Shown here in pieces: positions 9,207 to 17,164 of a stretch of 59,282 bases of DNA. Every line of letters begins with the position of its first letter. Positions within the stretch are counted from its first letter, which is position 1. A model generated the notes under the pieces. That model had not been told where the DNA came from. It ran no database searches and saw only the letters and a list, made by a program, of their open reading frames with translations. This DNA is from Methanobacteriota archaeon (GTDB taxonomy: Archaea > Methanobacteriota > Methanobacteria > Methanobacteriales > Methanobacteriaceae), in contig JAEZKE010000143.1 of NCBI GenBank assembly GCA_023436175.1, forward strand, positions 1-59,282. The letters are read 5' to 3'. The translations under genes were made by a program, and so were the position numbers.

Positions 9207-9994
9207 ATGAAAGAAAAAACTGAATCCTTTAGGACAAGCATAAAGAAAAAAATTATGCAGAAGAAATAGGGGTAGATGATATAGGTTTTGCTTCAGCCCA
9301 AAATTATAAAAGCCCTAATTCTATTTCTATAAAAGAACTTTTTCCTACAGCTAAAACTATTATCGTACTGGCATTTCAACAGATTGATAACTGCGAAAGT
9401 GAAAATGACCAGTTCGCTTCAGTTGGCATTAGAATAGTAACAGATTTTTCACATTCATGTACATATAAACTAGCCCGCTTTATAAAGAAAGAATTCAAAT
9501 CTCATGTAATGGCTGTACCTGGAGCAGGCCCTGTAAATGTAGATAAAAAAACAGGACTGCCGTCAGGATATGTTTCACTCCGTCATGCTGCACTGGCTGC
9601 AGGTTTGGGAAACTTCGGCATGAATAACCTGATACTTCACCCAGAAATGGGTTCAAAGGTAGTGTTTACAGCAATTGTTACAGATCTGGATATTGAACCT
9701 GACATCCCTATTAAAGAAAGAATTTGCATAGATTGTGACATATGTATAAATCAGTGCCCAGTTAATGCTCTGGATGAGGAAAATAAAACAAATGTCGGGA
9801 AATGTGCTCTTAATAGTCAACCTTACGGAGTTCATGGTAATGTGCAGTTCTGGACAAAATTTGCAGAAAGCAGCCCTGAGAAGCAAAAAAAGATGCTTCA
9901 AGATGAAAAGTTTAAGATGTTATATCAAGCATTGGCCTTAGGCTCCCAATATGTCTGTTTTAACTGCACTAAGGACTGTCCTGTAGGGCAGTGA
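9207..9994 (+). pseudogene. 4Fe-4S epoxyqueuosine-reductase-like protein, frameshifted near the 5' end
   Basis: The reading frame opens at ATG 9207 with a good ribosome binding site (CAGGAGT), runs about 20 codons and stops at TAG. From about 9245 another frame continues without interruption to 9994 and gives KNYAEEIGVDDIGFA and the rest of an Fe-S protein of about 262 residues. One additional A in the A7 run at 9246-9252 would join the frames. The protein has a ferredoxin motif CIDCDICINQCPVNAL and a second cluster motif CFNCTKDCPVG. The family includes QueG-like cobamide/Fe-S reductases. It may be a real pseudogene, a slippery phase-variable gene or a sequencing error. An internal ATG at 9509 would leave only the C-terminal 161 residues. 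Confidence 0.8.
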
Positions 9995-10068
9995 AATCTA
10001 TTTTTTTAAGATAGAGTTTTACAATGTAATTAATTGCCGTGTTTAAGCTTTATCAATTAATATCCTTA

Positions 10069-10674
10069 CTATTTTGAGTATTTAGCCATTGATTCTGCTT
10101 TTTGAATGAAATTCGCCAATTTTTTATCAAGAGATTTGGCAACAGTTGTAACATTTGGATTGTTAAACTGTCCAAAGAGGGAGGAAGGCTGATCAAATTC
10201 AATTCGAGTTGACTGGTTATCAGCTTCATATACGATCACCCTCAGGGGTGCATAAAGCCCTGCTCTAATATCGTGGTGTGTCATCTCAATTGCAGTTAGA
10301 GGGTTTCCAAGGACGTATTGCTTGGCCTTTCTGGGAGATCAGAGTATGTTCAGAAGGTTTCCATGATCTAAAACTTCAAAAAGCATTAAATCCTCTTCTC
10401 CGCTCATCTCTTTAAGACATTTTTCAATTATACTTGGATTAGTTTCACCAAATACAGATCTATCTAAATGCCGAGTAATAGTTCAAATGTACAAGTGAAG
10501 CTGTCAAAACTGTAAGTTAGAGAAAATGCTACGCATTTTCTATACACCAAAAATCTTCGATTTTTGGAGTTTTGACGCATCGAAAATCTATGATTTTCGA
10601 TAGCTTTCAAAATCAACATTTATTTCCATAGATACATGAGTCACTTCAATTTTACGTTCCATTTTTGAACCCAT
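10069..10674 (-). pseudogene. DUF302 family protein, broken by frameshifts and a hairpin-cluster insertion
   Basis: Reading leftward from ATG 10674 gives MGSKMERKIEVTHVSMEINV then DFESYR, a DUF302-like N terminus. The frame then enters the hairpin cluster at 10503-10600. Beyond it FELLLGI, then in another frame DRSVFGETNPSIIEKCLKEM and GEEDLMLFEVLDHGNLLNIL, then in a third frame RKAKQYVLGNPLTAIEMTHH and a normal DUF302 C terminus ending at 10069. At least two frameshifts (near 10470 and 10330) and one insertion are needed to explain this. The C-terminal 71 codons remain open but are a fragment. The intact protein would be an about 150-residue cytosolic domain of unknown function. Confidence 0.85.
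10503..10600. repeat. Hairpin cluster inserted in the DUF302 gene
   Basis: Three perfect hairpins: 10521-10541 (stem AGAAAATGC, loop TAC), 10547-10567 (stem CCAAAAATC, loop TTC) and 10580-10600 (stem TCGAAAATC, loop TAT). The first two are enclosed by an outer inverted repeat GTCAAAACT/AGTTTTGAC at 10503-10511 and 10568-10576. The architecture matches the cluster at 1-262. It splits the DUF302 coding sequence. Confidence 0.82.
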
Positions 10675-10888
10675 CTTAAGTTTTCTATTAATTAATTGAA
10701 CGTAATACTTTTTATATTTTTATTATTTTGAAATTTAAGGCCTAAAAATATTTATTTTTTGTAAATCTAAAAATATTTTATTTTTCTATAATTTTTTACC
10801 AGCACCTATTTGTTATTATCAATTTTAGCATGCCCATAATAGTTTTAGAAAGATTTACATGTTTTCAAATTCAACTCAAATTTCCTTT

Positions 10889-10965
10889 ACCTACCGATCG
10901 GTAGGTAGCTTTATATACTATGAAAGATATTATTATATCTGTAAGCTACCTACCGGTCGGATGTA
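10889..10965 (+). promoter_or_regulatory. TetR autoregulatory promoter: TATA box between two operators
   Basis: Operator 1 at 10889-10906 is the perfect palindrome ACCTACCGATCGGTAGGT. A TATA box (TTTATATACTA) follows at 10910-10920. Operator 2 at about 10948-10964 (ACCTACCGGTCGGATGT) is an imperfect copy, 59 bp from the first. Binding of a TetR dimer to either would block TBP or polymerase, so autorepression of the gene at 11001 is the natural reading. Confidence 0.8.
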
Positions 10966-11000
10966 CAAATAAATCATCTACCTGTTGGATAAAGGATGTG

Positions 11001-11663
11001 ATGAACATAACTGGAAATAAAAATAACACAAATGGTGCAGGAGAAAAAACAACAAAAGAAAAGATATTTGAAGCCGCTATCAATCTCTTTGCCCAGAAAG
11101 GATTCGATGCCACACCTATGCGAGAAATAGCAGAAGCAGTGGGCATTAAAAAGGCATCAATGTACAGTCACTACAAAAGCAAGGATGAAATACTCGAAAA
11201 GATCGTTGAATATCCCATGGCGAGAATCGAGATAGTTGGACCCCAAAATGTGGAAACTGAAGAGTTAATAGTCTCAATGGGGCTGGAAAAATTCATGACA
11301 CTGTCCAGCAATGTAGCCACAGAATGGATGAATGATCATTTTATGGAGAAGATCTGGAGGATTGTATGCATCGAACTGTACCATAACGAGGAAATAAAAA
11401 AATTCTATTCCAAATTCACAGTTACTGCACTATCATTTTGGAAGTCCAACTTCGAAATTATGGTTAAACATAAACTCATTAAACCATTCGATCCAGAGGT
11501 ACTGGCCCATGAATACCTATCATTTTATGGAAATGCATATATGGACTATTTCATTTTTCGTTATGGCGAAACATCTGGTTCCTTCATGCAGAAATACCAG
11601 GAAAGCATCGATAAACATACAGAGTTCATAGTGAATGTAATAAAACCACAGAATGATGAATAA
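11001..11663 (+). CDS. TetR/AcrR-family regulator (module 1)
   Basis: A TetR-type repressor of about 220 residues. The N-terminal helix-turn-helix is TTKEKIFEAAINLFAQKG, continuing FDATPMREIAEAVGIKKASM. The C-terminal ligand domain is divergent. I place the start at ATG 11001 (MNITGNKNNT), preceded by AAGGATGTG. The longer in-frame start at 10920 lies on the TATA box and upstream of operator 2, so it cannot be on the message. It is paralogous to the regulator at 13814. It heads a co-directional run with the SHOCT-like, flavodoxin and flavoprotein genes, all with short gaps, and probably controls them and itself. Confidence 0.9.
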   Translation: MNITGNKNNTNGAGEKTTKEKIFEAAINLFAQKGFDATPMREIAEAVGIKKASMYSHYKSKDEILEKIVEYPMARIEIVGPQNVETEELIVSMGLEKFMTLSSNVATEWMNDHFMEKIWRIVCIELYHNEEIKKFYSKFTVTALSFWKSNFEIMVKHKLIKPFDPEVLAHEYLSFYGNAYMDYFIFRYGETSGSFMQKYQESIDKHTEFIVNVIKPQNDE

Positions 11664-11679
11664 AAAAGGAGGAATTTAA

Positions 11680-12063
11680 ATGAATAAAAACGCATCAGAA
11701 GAAAAAATAAGAATTCTAAAAATGGTTGAAGAAAGAAAAATTAATAAAACAAAAGCTATGGAGAAACTTAATGCCTTAGAAATGAATCAAGAGGAAAATA
11801 TACCTGAAAAAGGTGCTAAATGGTTAAAGGTTAAGGTAAAAACCATGGATGATAAGCCCAAAGTAAACGTGAAAATACCACTATCATTGGCCAACATAGG
11901 ATTAAAGATTGCAAAAACTTTTAATCCCAAATTAAAGGGATCCGGTCTTGAACAAATTAATATTGAAGAGATTATTAATCATGTTAAAGATGGGGCAGAA
12001 GGAAAAATTGTTGATGTGGAAGATGAGGAAAATCAGACTAAAGTTAAGGTATATGTGGAATGA
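11680..12063 (+). CDS. SHOCT-like/YvlB-related small protein
   Basis: A 127-residue soluble protein. Residues 1-35 (EEKIRILKMVEERKINKTKAMEKL) resemble the short SHOCT-like helical hairpin with its K-I-xx-EEA pattern. Residues 47-127 (WLKVKVKTMDD ... VNVKIPLSLANIGLKIA ... IVDVEDEENQTKVKVYVE) match the conserved C-terminal region of bacterial and archaeal SHOCT-like proteins found next to DUF4097/GIN-type genes. The function is unknown; the family often sits with stress-response regulators. A strong ribosome binding site, AAGGAGGAATTTAA, precedes ATG. The gap to the TetR gene is 16 bp. Confidence 0.75.
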   Translation: MNKNASEEKIRILKMVEERKINKTKAMEKLNALEMNQEENIPEKGAKWLKVKVKTMDDKPKVNVKIPLSLANIGLKIAKTFNPKLKGSGLEQINIEEIINHVKDGAEGKIVDVEDEENQTKVKVYVE

Positions 12064-12094
12064 ATGATTGAGAATCAGAAAGGAGAGTATTTAA

Positions 12095-12649
12095 ATGGAT
12101 TTAATAAGTATTGTAGGATTAGGCATTGGCTTGATTGTTATAGGTGCAGGTACAAGTGTAGGTGTCATATACTCGGGGTTAACAGGTTATACCGCTACAA
12201 GTGCCGAATCTTTTAGCCCAACAGGGGCAATCAAGGGGAATGCACTGGTCATATATGATCCAGGCGTCACCAGAGTAGCAAAGAATGCAGCAACCGAAAT
12301 TGCAAACAGTCTGAAATCAAAGGGATATAAAGTCGAATTAGCTGGTGTCGGTAGTGTAAACGCAAGCAATACCTCAAGTTATGACATCATCATAGCTGGT
12401 GGACCAATGTACTATGGAAAAGTAAGTAATTCTATTGATAAATACTTAAAATCACTAAACATGCCAGAAAATGTAAAAATAGGAGTATTTGGAACTACTG
12501 GCTCATCTGAGTTTCATGATGAGGATATAAAGTCATTTGGAAAACAGGTTACATCGAACCTAAATAGAGAAACTGTTATTAAAACACTTCGAAACGGTAA
12601 CTCTACCAGTATAGACTGTACAGGTTTTGTTTCCTCTCTGTTAAAATAG
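12095..12649 (+). CDS. Membrane-anchored flavodoxin-like protein
   Basis: A 184-residue protein. Residues 4-33 form one hydrophobic N-terminal helix, probably a membrane anchor, followed by a flavodoxin fold: ALVIYDPGVTRVAKNAATEI is the phosphate-binding segment, and IIIAGGPMYYGKVSNSIDKY the second flavin loop. The first loop lacks the usual T/S-x-T-G-x-T pattern (VIYDPGVTRVAK instead), so FMN binding is likely but not certain. A ribosome binding site AAGGAGAG precedes the ATG. Its place between a SHOCT-like gene and an FMN-dependent reductase-like gene under one TetR promoter suggests a membrane-side electron carrier or sensor. Confidence 0.78.
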   Translation: MDLISIVGLGIGLIVIGAGTSVGVIYSGLTGYTATSAESFSPTGAIKGNALVIYDPGVTRVAKNAATEIANSLKSKGYKVELAGVGSVNASNTSSYDIIIAGGPMYYGKVSNSIDKYLKSLNMPENVKIGVFGTTGSSEFHDEDIKSFGKQVTSNLNRETVIKTLRNGNSTSIDCTGFVSSLLK

Positions 12650-12659
12650 GGGGATAGAC

Positions 12660-12692
12660 ATGAAGATATCAGACGAATTTGATAAAACATAA
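12660..12692 (+). other. Ten-codon open frame between flavodoxin and reductase genes
   Basis: ATG 12660 is preceded by a good ribosome binding site (TAGGGGGATAGAC) and encodes MKISDEFDKT before TAA. It may be a leader peptide or the remnant of a lost gene. No homology can be judged at this length. Confidence 0.3.
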
Positions 12693-12705
12693 TAGGAGAT
12701 TAAAA

Positions 12706-13539
12706 ATGAAAGCCTTTAAAATTGAAAATTTTGAGGCCCCGGAAATAAAATTTCCGAGGGTATTAGCTATAATGGGAAGCCCTAAAAAGAAAGGCAATAC
12801 TTATTCACTCACCAAAAAAGTTGAAGATAGTATGAAACAGCTTGGTGCCGTTGAATTTGAGTATGTATTTTTAAAAGATCTTAATCTTAAAACATGTCGG
12901 GGTTGCCAAATTTGTTTTAATAAAGGTGAAGACTTATGTCCTTTAAAAGACGACAGGACAATGCTTGAAAAGAAAATGCAGAATGCTGATGGAGTAATCT
13001 TTACATCGCCAAATTATTTATTTAATGTTTCAGGACTTATGAAAAATTTTATGGATCGATTCAGCTATGTTTGTCATCGGCCTAGATTTTTTAAAAATGC
13101 AATGATCTTAACTACCTCCGGTCTGGGCGGAGGATCAGGATTAATGATGAAGCCGTTCAAACTTGCGCTTCAATCATGGGGATTCAATGTAGTTAGCAGC
13201 TTTGATATTATCAAGAATGGAGATCCAAATTCCAAATTTAGTACCCCTGTAAAAAAAGTTAATCAAAAAGTTAATAAATGCGCGAAAAAGTTTTATAATG
13301 CACTTATAGCTGGCAGACCAAAACCAAGCATTTTTAGCATGGTTATTTTCCATTTTGGCAAAATGGGTTGTAAAGAGTCTAATCCCGAATTTTTTGATTA
13401 TCACTACTGGAAGAATCATGGTTGGTTTGAAAAAGATGTATATTATTACTATGATCCAGAAACCAATTTTGTTAAAAAGACACTGGCAAAGATACTATCA
13501 AAATTCATTGGTTTCATTCCAGCTTCAATGGTGAATTAG
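12706..13539 (+). CDS. NADPH-dependent FMN reductase / iron-sulfur flavoprotein-like
   Basis: About 277 residues from ATG 12706, which follows AGGAGATTAAAA; the longer in-frame start at 12679 lies upstream of this ribosome binding site. The flavodoxin-like core begins VLAIMGSPKKKGNTYSLTKK (FMN phosphate loop), then CRGCQICFNKGEDLCPLKDD, the compact cysteine motif of archaeal iron-sulfur flavoproteins. A second flavin loop is FTSPNYLFNVSGLMKNFMDR. The C-terminal 90 residues extend beyond a typical member and are rich in aromatic residues. These proteins transfer electrons from ferredoxin or NAD(P)H to oxidants. It closes TetR module 1. Confidence 0.85.
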   Translation: MKAFKIENFEAPEIKFPRVLAIMGSPKKKGNTYSLTKKVEDSMKQLGAVEFEYVFLKDLNLKTCRGCQICFNKGEDLCPLKDDRTMLEKKMQNADGVIFTSPNYLFNVSGLMKNFMDRFSYVCHRPRFFKNAMILTTSGLGGGSGLMMKPFKLALQSWGFNVVSSFDIIKNGDPNSKFSTPVKKVNQKVNKCAKKFYNALIAGRPKPSIFSMVIFHFGKMGCKESNPEFFDYHYWKNHGWFEKDVYYYYDPETNFVKKTLAKILSKFIGFIPASMVN

Positions 13540-13699
13540 AGTTAAAATACCAAATTAGTCTTTATTTTACAAATACATCAGAACTATTTTCAACAATTGA
13601 ATGGATTATCCATTATATAACTTTTTCTATAATCTTCAGGGCATATTCTACAATCAAATCAGCATTTCTCTAAAACTTGATTTAAATATTTTTTAAATT

Positions 13700-13770
13700 A
13701 CCTATCAATCGATAGGTTTATATGACTCTAAAATATAAGTATCTTCAATAACCTATCTATCGATAGATAG
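13700..13770 (+). promoter_or_regulatory. Second TetR promoter: TATA box between two operators
   Basis: Operator 1 at 13700-13717 reads ACCTATCAATCGATAGGT. A TATA box (TTTATATG) follows at 13718-13725. Operator 2 at 13753-13770, CTATCTATCGATAGATAG, is a perfect palindrome. The layout copies the promoter at 10889-10965, but the conserved half-site is CTATC rather than CTACC, which implies a change in operator specificity between the paralogous regulators. Confidence 0.8.
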
Positions 13771-13813
13771 AATGAAGTACATGTTTCATTTAAGTACTGA
13801 GGATACGATCAGC

Positions 13814-14446
13814 ATGAATAAAGGCAAAAATAATATAAAAAAAGAAAAAACGACAAAAGAAAAAATATTTGAGGCTGCTGTTGATCTTTTTGCTCAAAAA
13901 GGATTCGATGCTGCATCAATGCGAGATATAGCAGCAGTTGTTGGTATTAAACAGCCATCAATGTACGGCCACTATAAAAGTAAGGATGAAATAATAGACT
14001 GCGTTTTTCAATATTTCAAAAGGGAATTAATAAAAATGAGGCCTCCAGAAGCTAGAGATCTGGAAAAAATAGATAAATTAACACCTGAAATTTTCAGGCA
14101 AAGGGCAAATCTCACACTTAACCTTTTTAAAGATCCCATGATGGAAAAAATATTCAGAATTCTTCTAAATGAACAGTATCGAGATAAAAGGGCCAGAACG
14201 ATTGTTTTAAAATGCCTGATTCATGAACCCTATTCCTTCTCAAAGGCAGTATTAGAAATTATGGTCAAAAAAGGCATGATAAATAAAATAGACCCTGATA
14301 TTAAAGCTGTGGAATTTCAATATACAATATTTACTTTATTTATGGAATACCTGCTTTTAAAAAGTGATAATTTAGATACATGTAAAATAGAAGAGATGAT
14401 TGAAAAACATTTAGATTATTTTGTAAACAGTCTGGAGAAGCAATAA
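13814..14446 (+). CDS. TetR/AcrR-family regulator (module 2)
   Basis: About 210 residues. The N-terminal domain KTTKEKIFEAAVDLFAQKGF and the recognition region AASMRDIAAVVGIKQPSMYG HYKSKDEI closely resemble the regulator at 11001; the C-terminal halves are very different, as expected if ligands differ. I choose ATG 13814 (MNKGKNN) by analogy with the paralogue. In-frame ATGs at 13772 and 13781 lie just past operator 2. The stop is one base from the start of the ferredoxin-type gene, so the two are co-transcribed. Confidence 0.88.
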   Translation: MNKGKNNIKKEKTTKEKIFEAAVDLFAQKGFDAASMRDIAAVVGIKQPSMYGHYKSKDEIIDCVFQYFKRELIKMRPPEARDLEKIDKLTPEIFRQRANLTLNLFKDPMMEKIFRILLNEQYRDKRARTIVLKCLIHEPYSFSKAVLEIMVKKGMINKIDPDIKAVEFQYTIFTLFMEYLLLKSDNLDTCKIEEMIEKHLDYFVNSLEKQ

Positions 14447-14447
14447 A

Positions 14448-15371
14448 ATGAGCATAGTGGCCAATATAAAGAACAAATATGCAGGTTACAGGCTTGCAAA
14501 AGTCAATAAACTTGAAAATAGTGTTAAAGAAATAGAAGGATGTGTAACAGCATCACCATTATCTCCAGGGAAGTTAATGCCAGATAAACTAAAAATAACA
14601 TTCAAAACACTTCCAAGACAGCTTTCGATAGCAAAAAATATGGAAATAACAGTTAAATCTCTCAAAAATAATCCTAGAAATCCAAAAATAGAAGCCGAAG
14701 ATGATTTCATTAAACAGCTTGAAAATTATGCAGGATCAATAGGTATAAACAATATAGGATATATAAAAGTCCCATCTAAGTTAATATTCAAAGATAAATC
14801 AATCCTTTTTGATAATGCAATTATTTTAATGATGGAAATGGACAAAAAAGCCGTTGATGCTGCTCCAAGTCCTGAAACTCAGGAAATGAGTAATGTAACT
14901 TATGATGAGCTTGGTAAAAAAACCAATAAACTTGCAGAATTCTTAAGGGAAAATGGATTTGCTGCTCATGCCAGCCATCCTGCAGGTGGAGTTGTAATAT
15001 ATCCGCACCTGGCCCAAAAAGCAGGTTTAGGTTACAAAGGAGCGCATGGAATGCTTATAACACCCGAATTTGGCCCGAGACAACGATTATCTGCCATATT
15101 TACAAGTATTCAAAACTTACCGGTAAATACCCATAACAAACACTCATGGATCCCGGATTTTTGTGTAAAATGTGGTAGATGTATTAAAAACTGCCCCGGA
15201 AATGCAATTATTCAAGAAAAATCTCCTGAAACTGGAAAAACAAGAACAAATATTGCGAAAGATTTGTGCAGCGGCTGTACCATTTGTATGCGTGAATGCA
15301 GTTTTAACAGAAGAGGATATACACAAATTAAAGGTAAATTTGAAAAATCAAAAGAAATAATAGGTTCATAA
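14448..15371 (+). CDS. 4Fe-4S ferredoxin-type reductase-like protein
   Basis: A 307-residue protein. The C-terminal part holds two cluster motifs, CVKCGRCIKNCPGNAI and CSGCTICMRECSFNRRGY. The central part (AAHASHPAGGVVIYPHLAQK and GLGYKGAHGMLITPEFGPRQ) resembles the cobamide-binding, QueG-like region of epoxyqueuosine-reductase-related proteins. The N-terminal 130 residues are less conserved. It is distantly like the frameshifted protein at 9207. It begins one base after the TetR stop and is followed by a GIN-domain lipoprotein 36 bp downstream. The substrate is unknown; a redox role under TetR control is inferred. Confidence 0.82.
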   Translation: MSIVANIKNKYAGYRLAKVNKLENSVKEIEGCVTASPLSPGKLMPDKLKITFKTLPRQLSIAKNMEITVKSLKNNPRNPKIEAEDDFIKQLENYAGSIGINNIGYIKVPSKLIFKDKSILFDNAIILMMEMDKKAVDAAPSPETQEMSNVTYDELGKKTNKLAEFLRENGFAAHASHPAGGVVIYPHLAQKAGLGYKGAHGMLITPEFGPRQRLSAIFTSIQNLPVNTHNKHSWIPDFCVKCGRCIKNCPGNAIIQEKSPETGKTRTNIAKDLCSGCTICMRECSFNRRGYTQIKGKFEKSKEIIGS

Positions 15372-15407
15372 AAATAAGATATTAATAAAAGCAGGAGGGG
15401 AAATACT

Positions 15408-16124
15408 TTGAAAAAATATATAATTGCATCTTTAGTTATTTTAGCTGTTGTAGCTGCATCAGGGTGTATAGGACAAAACGCAACAGGTTCTGGGAATATA
15501 ATAAACCAATCTAAAAATGTAAGCGGTTTTAGCCAGGTTTCAGTCGATGGTACCGGTACACTGATCATAACTCAAGGAGATAAAGAATCTTTAACTGTTG
15601 AAGCAGAAGACAATGTCCAGCCAGATATCAAAACTAATGTGAATAACAATATTTTAACCATTGGTTTTGGCAACCGTACTGTAATACCCAGCAAACCAGT
15701 TAAATATTATTTAACGGTGAAAAATCTTAGCTCTATTAGTTATTCTGGAGGCGGGAAAATCCAGTCTAACGGTTTAAAAACTGACTCCTTAACCATAAAT
15801 ATTAATGGTGCAGGTGAAGGTAATTTAACTAATTTAAACGTTAATGCACTTAAAATTATAATCTCTGGAGCAGGCAGATTATTCCTGTCAGGTAACGCCA
15901 ATAATCAGGATATCAGCATTTCTGGAGCAGGAGAGTATAATGCCGGTAATTTAACCAGCAAAACAGTAACCATAACAATTAGTGGGGCTGGAAAAGGGAC
16001 TATTAAAGTATCCAATTCATTAAATGCCATAGTTAATGGTGCTGGAGACATCTCTTATATCGGTAATCCAAATGTAACTAAACAGTTAAACGGTGCTGGA
16101 ACTATAAAACAGGTTACCGGATGA
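15408..16124 (+). CDS. GIN-domain (DUF2807) surface lipoprotein
   Basis: A 238-residue protein with TTG start at 15408, supported by the ribosome binding site GGAGGGG. The signal peptide KKYIIASLVILAVVAASGC has a lipobox with cysteine 20. The rest is a right-handed beta-helix-like head-GIN domain with repeated glycine turns (ISYSGGGKIQSNG, ININGAGEGN, ISGAGRLFLSGNA, ISGAGEYNAG, ISGAGKGTIKV, IVNGAGDISY). It would be anchored outside the membrane. It is the last gene of TetR module 2; a hairpin followed by T-rich DNA lies after its stop. Confidence 0.88.
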   Translation: MKKYIIASLVILAVVAASGCIGQNATGSGNIINQSKNVSGFSQVSVDGTGTLIITQGDKESLTVEAEDNVQPDIKTNVNNNILTIGFGNRTVIPSKPVKYYLTVKNLSSISYSGGGKIQSNGLKTDSLTININGAGEGNLTNLNVNALKIIISGAGRLFLSGNANNQDISISGAGEYNAGNLTSKTVTITISGAGKGTIKVSNSLNAIVNGAGDISYIGNPNVTKQLNGAGTIKQVTG

Positions 16125-16137
16125 AAATATTAAAAAG

Positions 16138-16169
16138 AATCAGTTAATTAACTGATTTTTACTTTTTTT
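16138..16169 (+). terminator. Hairpin plus T-run after the GIN lipoprotein gene
   Basis: The perfect palindrome AATCAGTTAATTAACTGATT at 16138-16157 runs straight into a T-rich tract (TTTTTACTTTTTTT). Archaeal termination relies mainly on the T-tract; the hairpin may add efficiency. It begins 14 bp after the stop codon. Confidence 0.6.
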
Positions 16170-16239
16170 AAATTGAGATAGAATAATTTAAGTAGTAATT
16201 ACACATTTTTCAAGATGAAAAAAATAAACATTTATCTCA

Positions 16240-16947
16240 TTAACTTTCCATTAACTCTTTTAAAGGATCATTCACTCCATACGGCTTTTTACTGTAGTAT
16301 CTTTTAGCGTGTTCCACAATCAGTGCATGATACTCCTGATAAATAGATACGTCCTCCGGTATGTTTGATTCAAACAGTTCTTTAAGTTCCATATATTTTA
16401 TATTTTCATTTACAATGCCCAAATGCACGAATATTCTTTTTGTATATGCATCAACCACAAATTGGGGTTGTTTATAAGCATAAAGAAGAATAGAATCAGC
16501 AGTTTCGTTACCAACACCTTTAACTGTTAGTAACTCCTTTCTTGTTGGGATCTTTCCATTTAATGATATAAAAAATTTGGTGATTTCCTTGATATAGATC
16601 GCTTTCTGGTTTAAAAATCCAGCACATCGAATGGCTGATTTCAATGTTTCATCATCTAACTCCATCAATTTTTCAGGCTCAATTACATTTAATTCATTGA
16701 GGTTGAATAGTGCCATTTCTGCAGACAACCAGGATGTATTCTGTGTTAAAATTGCACCAAGAATTATTTCATAGATTTGATTTCGTTTGGTAGGTAGATC
16801 ATAATTTTCAGGGTGATAACCTCTGATAGCTCCTGTTTTGGTCGGATTTATCCCGTCATGGTTTATTAACGGCCACCAGCCCTGTGGGCCGTAAAACTGG
16901 TAAAGTTTTTCATAGATTTTAATTATCTCTTGCATTTTCTCACTCAA
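16240..16947 (-). CDS. HhH-GPD DNA glycosylase, endonuclease III/MagIII-like
   Basis: A 235-residue base-excision glycosylase. The segment FYGPQGWWPL near the N terminus is typical of the MagIII-like branch. The helix-hairpin-helix is LLTVKGVGNETADSILLYAY and the catalytic aspartate lies in FVVDAYTKR. The lysine of bifunctional endonuclease III in the GVGRKTA segment is replaced (GVGNETA), and the four C-terminal Fe-S cysteines are missing. A monofunctional glycosylase acting on alkylated purines is therefore likelier than thymine-glycol lyase activity. It stands alone on the minus strand. Confidence 0.87.
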   Translation of the reverse strand: MSEKMQEIIKIYEKLYQFYGPQGWWPLINHDGINPTKTGAIRGYHPENYDLPTKRNQIYEIILGAILTQNTSWLSAEMALFNLNELNVIEPEKLMELDDETLKSAIRCAGFLNQKAIYIKEITKFFISLNGKIPTRKELLTVKGVGNETADSILLYAYKQPQFVVDAYTKRIFVHLGIVNENIKYMELKELFESNIPEDVSIYQEYHALIVEHAKRYYSKKPYGVNDPLKELMES

Positions 16948-17030
16948 AGTTGTGTGCTTGAAAGAAATATTGTTTATAAATTAAATATTATTTTAGTTTT
17001 ACTCTACACATTTGAAAGGAATATAATTAT

Positions 17031-17164
17031 AAAATCATTTTAGATGTATTTTAGTTAAATTTAAACCTTAATTAGTGCTTTCTATATTTCCAATTTGAAA
17101 AACATTCATAATTGAAAAAAATATCATTAAAAATCATTTTAAATGTATTTTAGTTAAATTTAAA
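17031..17164. repeat. Two 35-bp direct repeats upstream of the Nim-like gene
   Basis: Copies at 17031-17065 and 17130-17164 differ at a single base and begin AAAATCATTTTAGATGTATT (copy 1). The period is 99 bp. They lie in the divergent region between the glycosylase gene and the flavoprotein gene at 17250. No other feature is visible in this stretch of about 300 bp. Confidence 0.75.

Noticed and set aside
10920..11000. N-terminal extension of the TetR gene from 10920
   Set aside because: It begins on the TATA box and crosses operator 2; ATG 11001 has the ribosome binding site and matches the paralogue.
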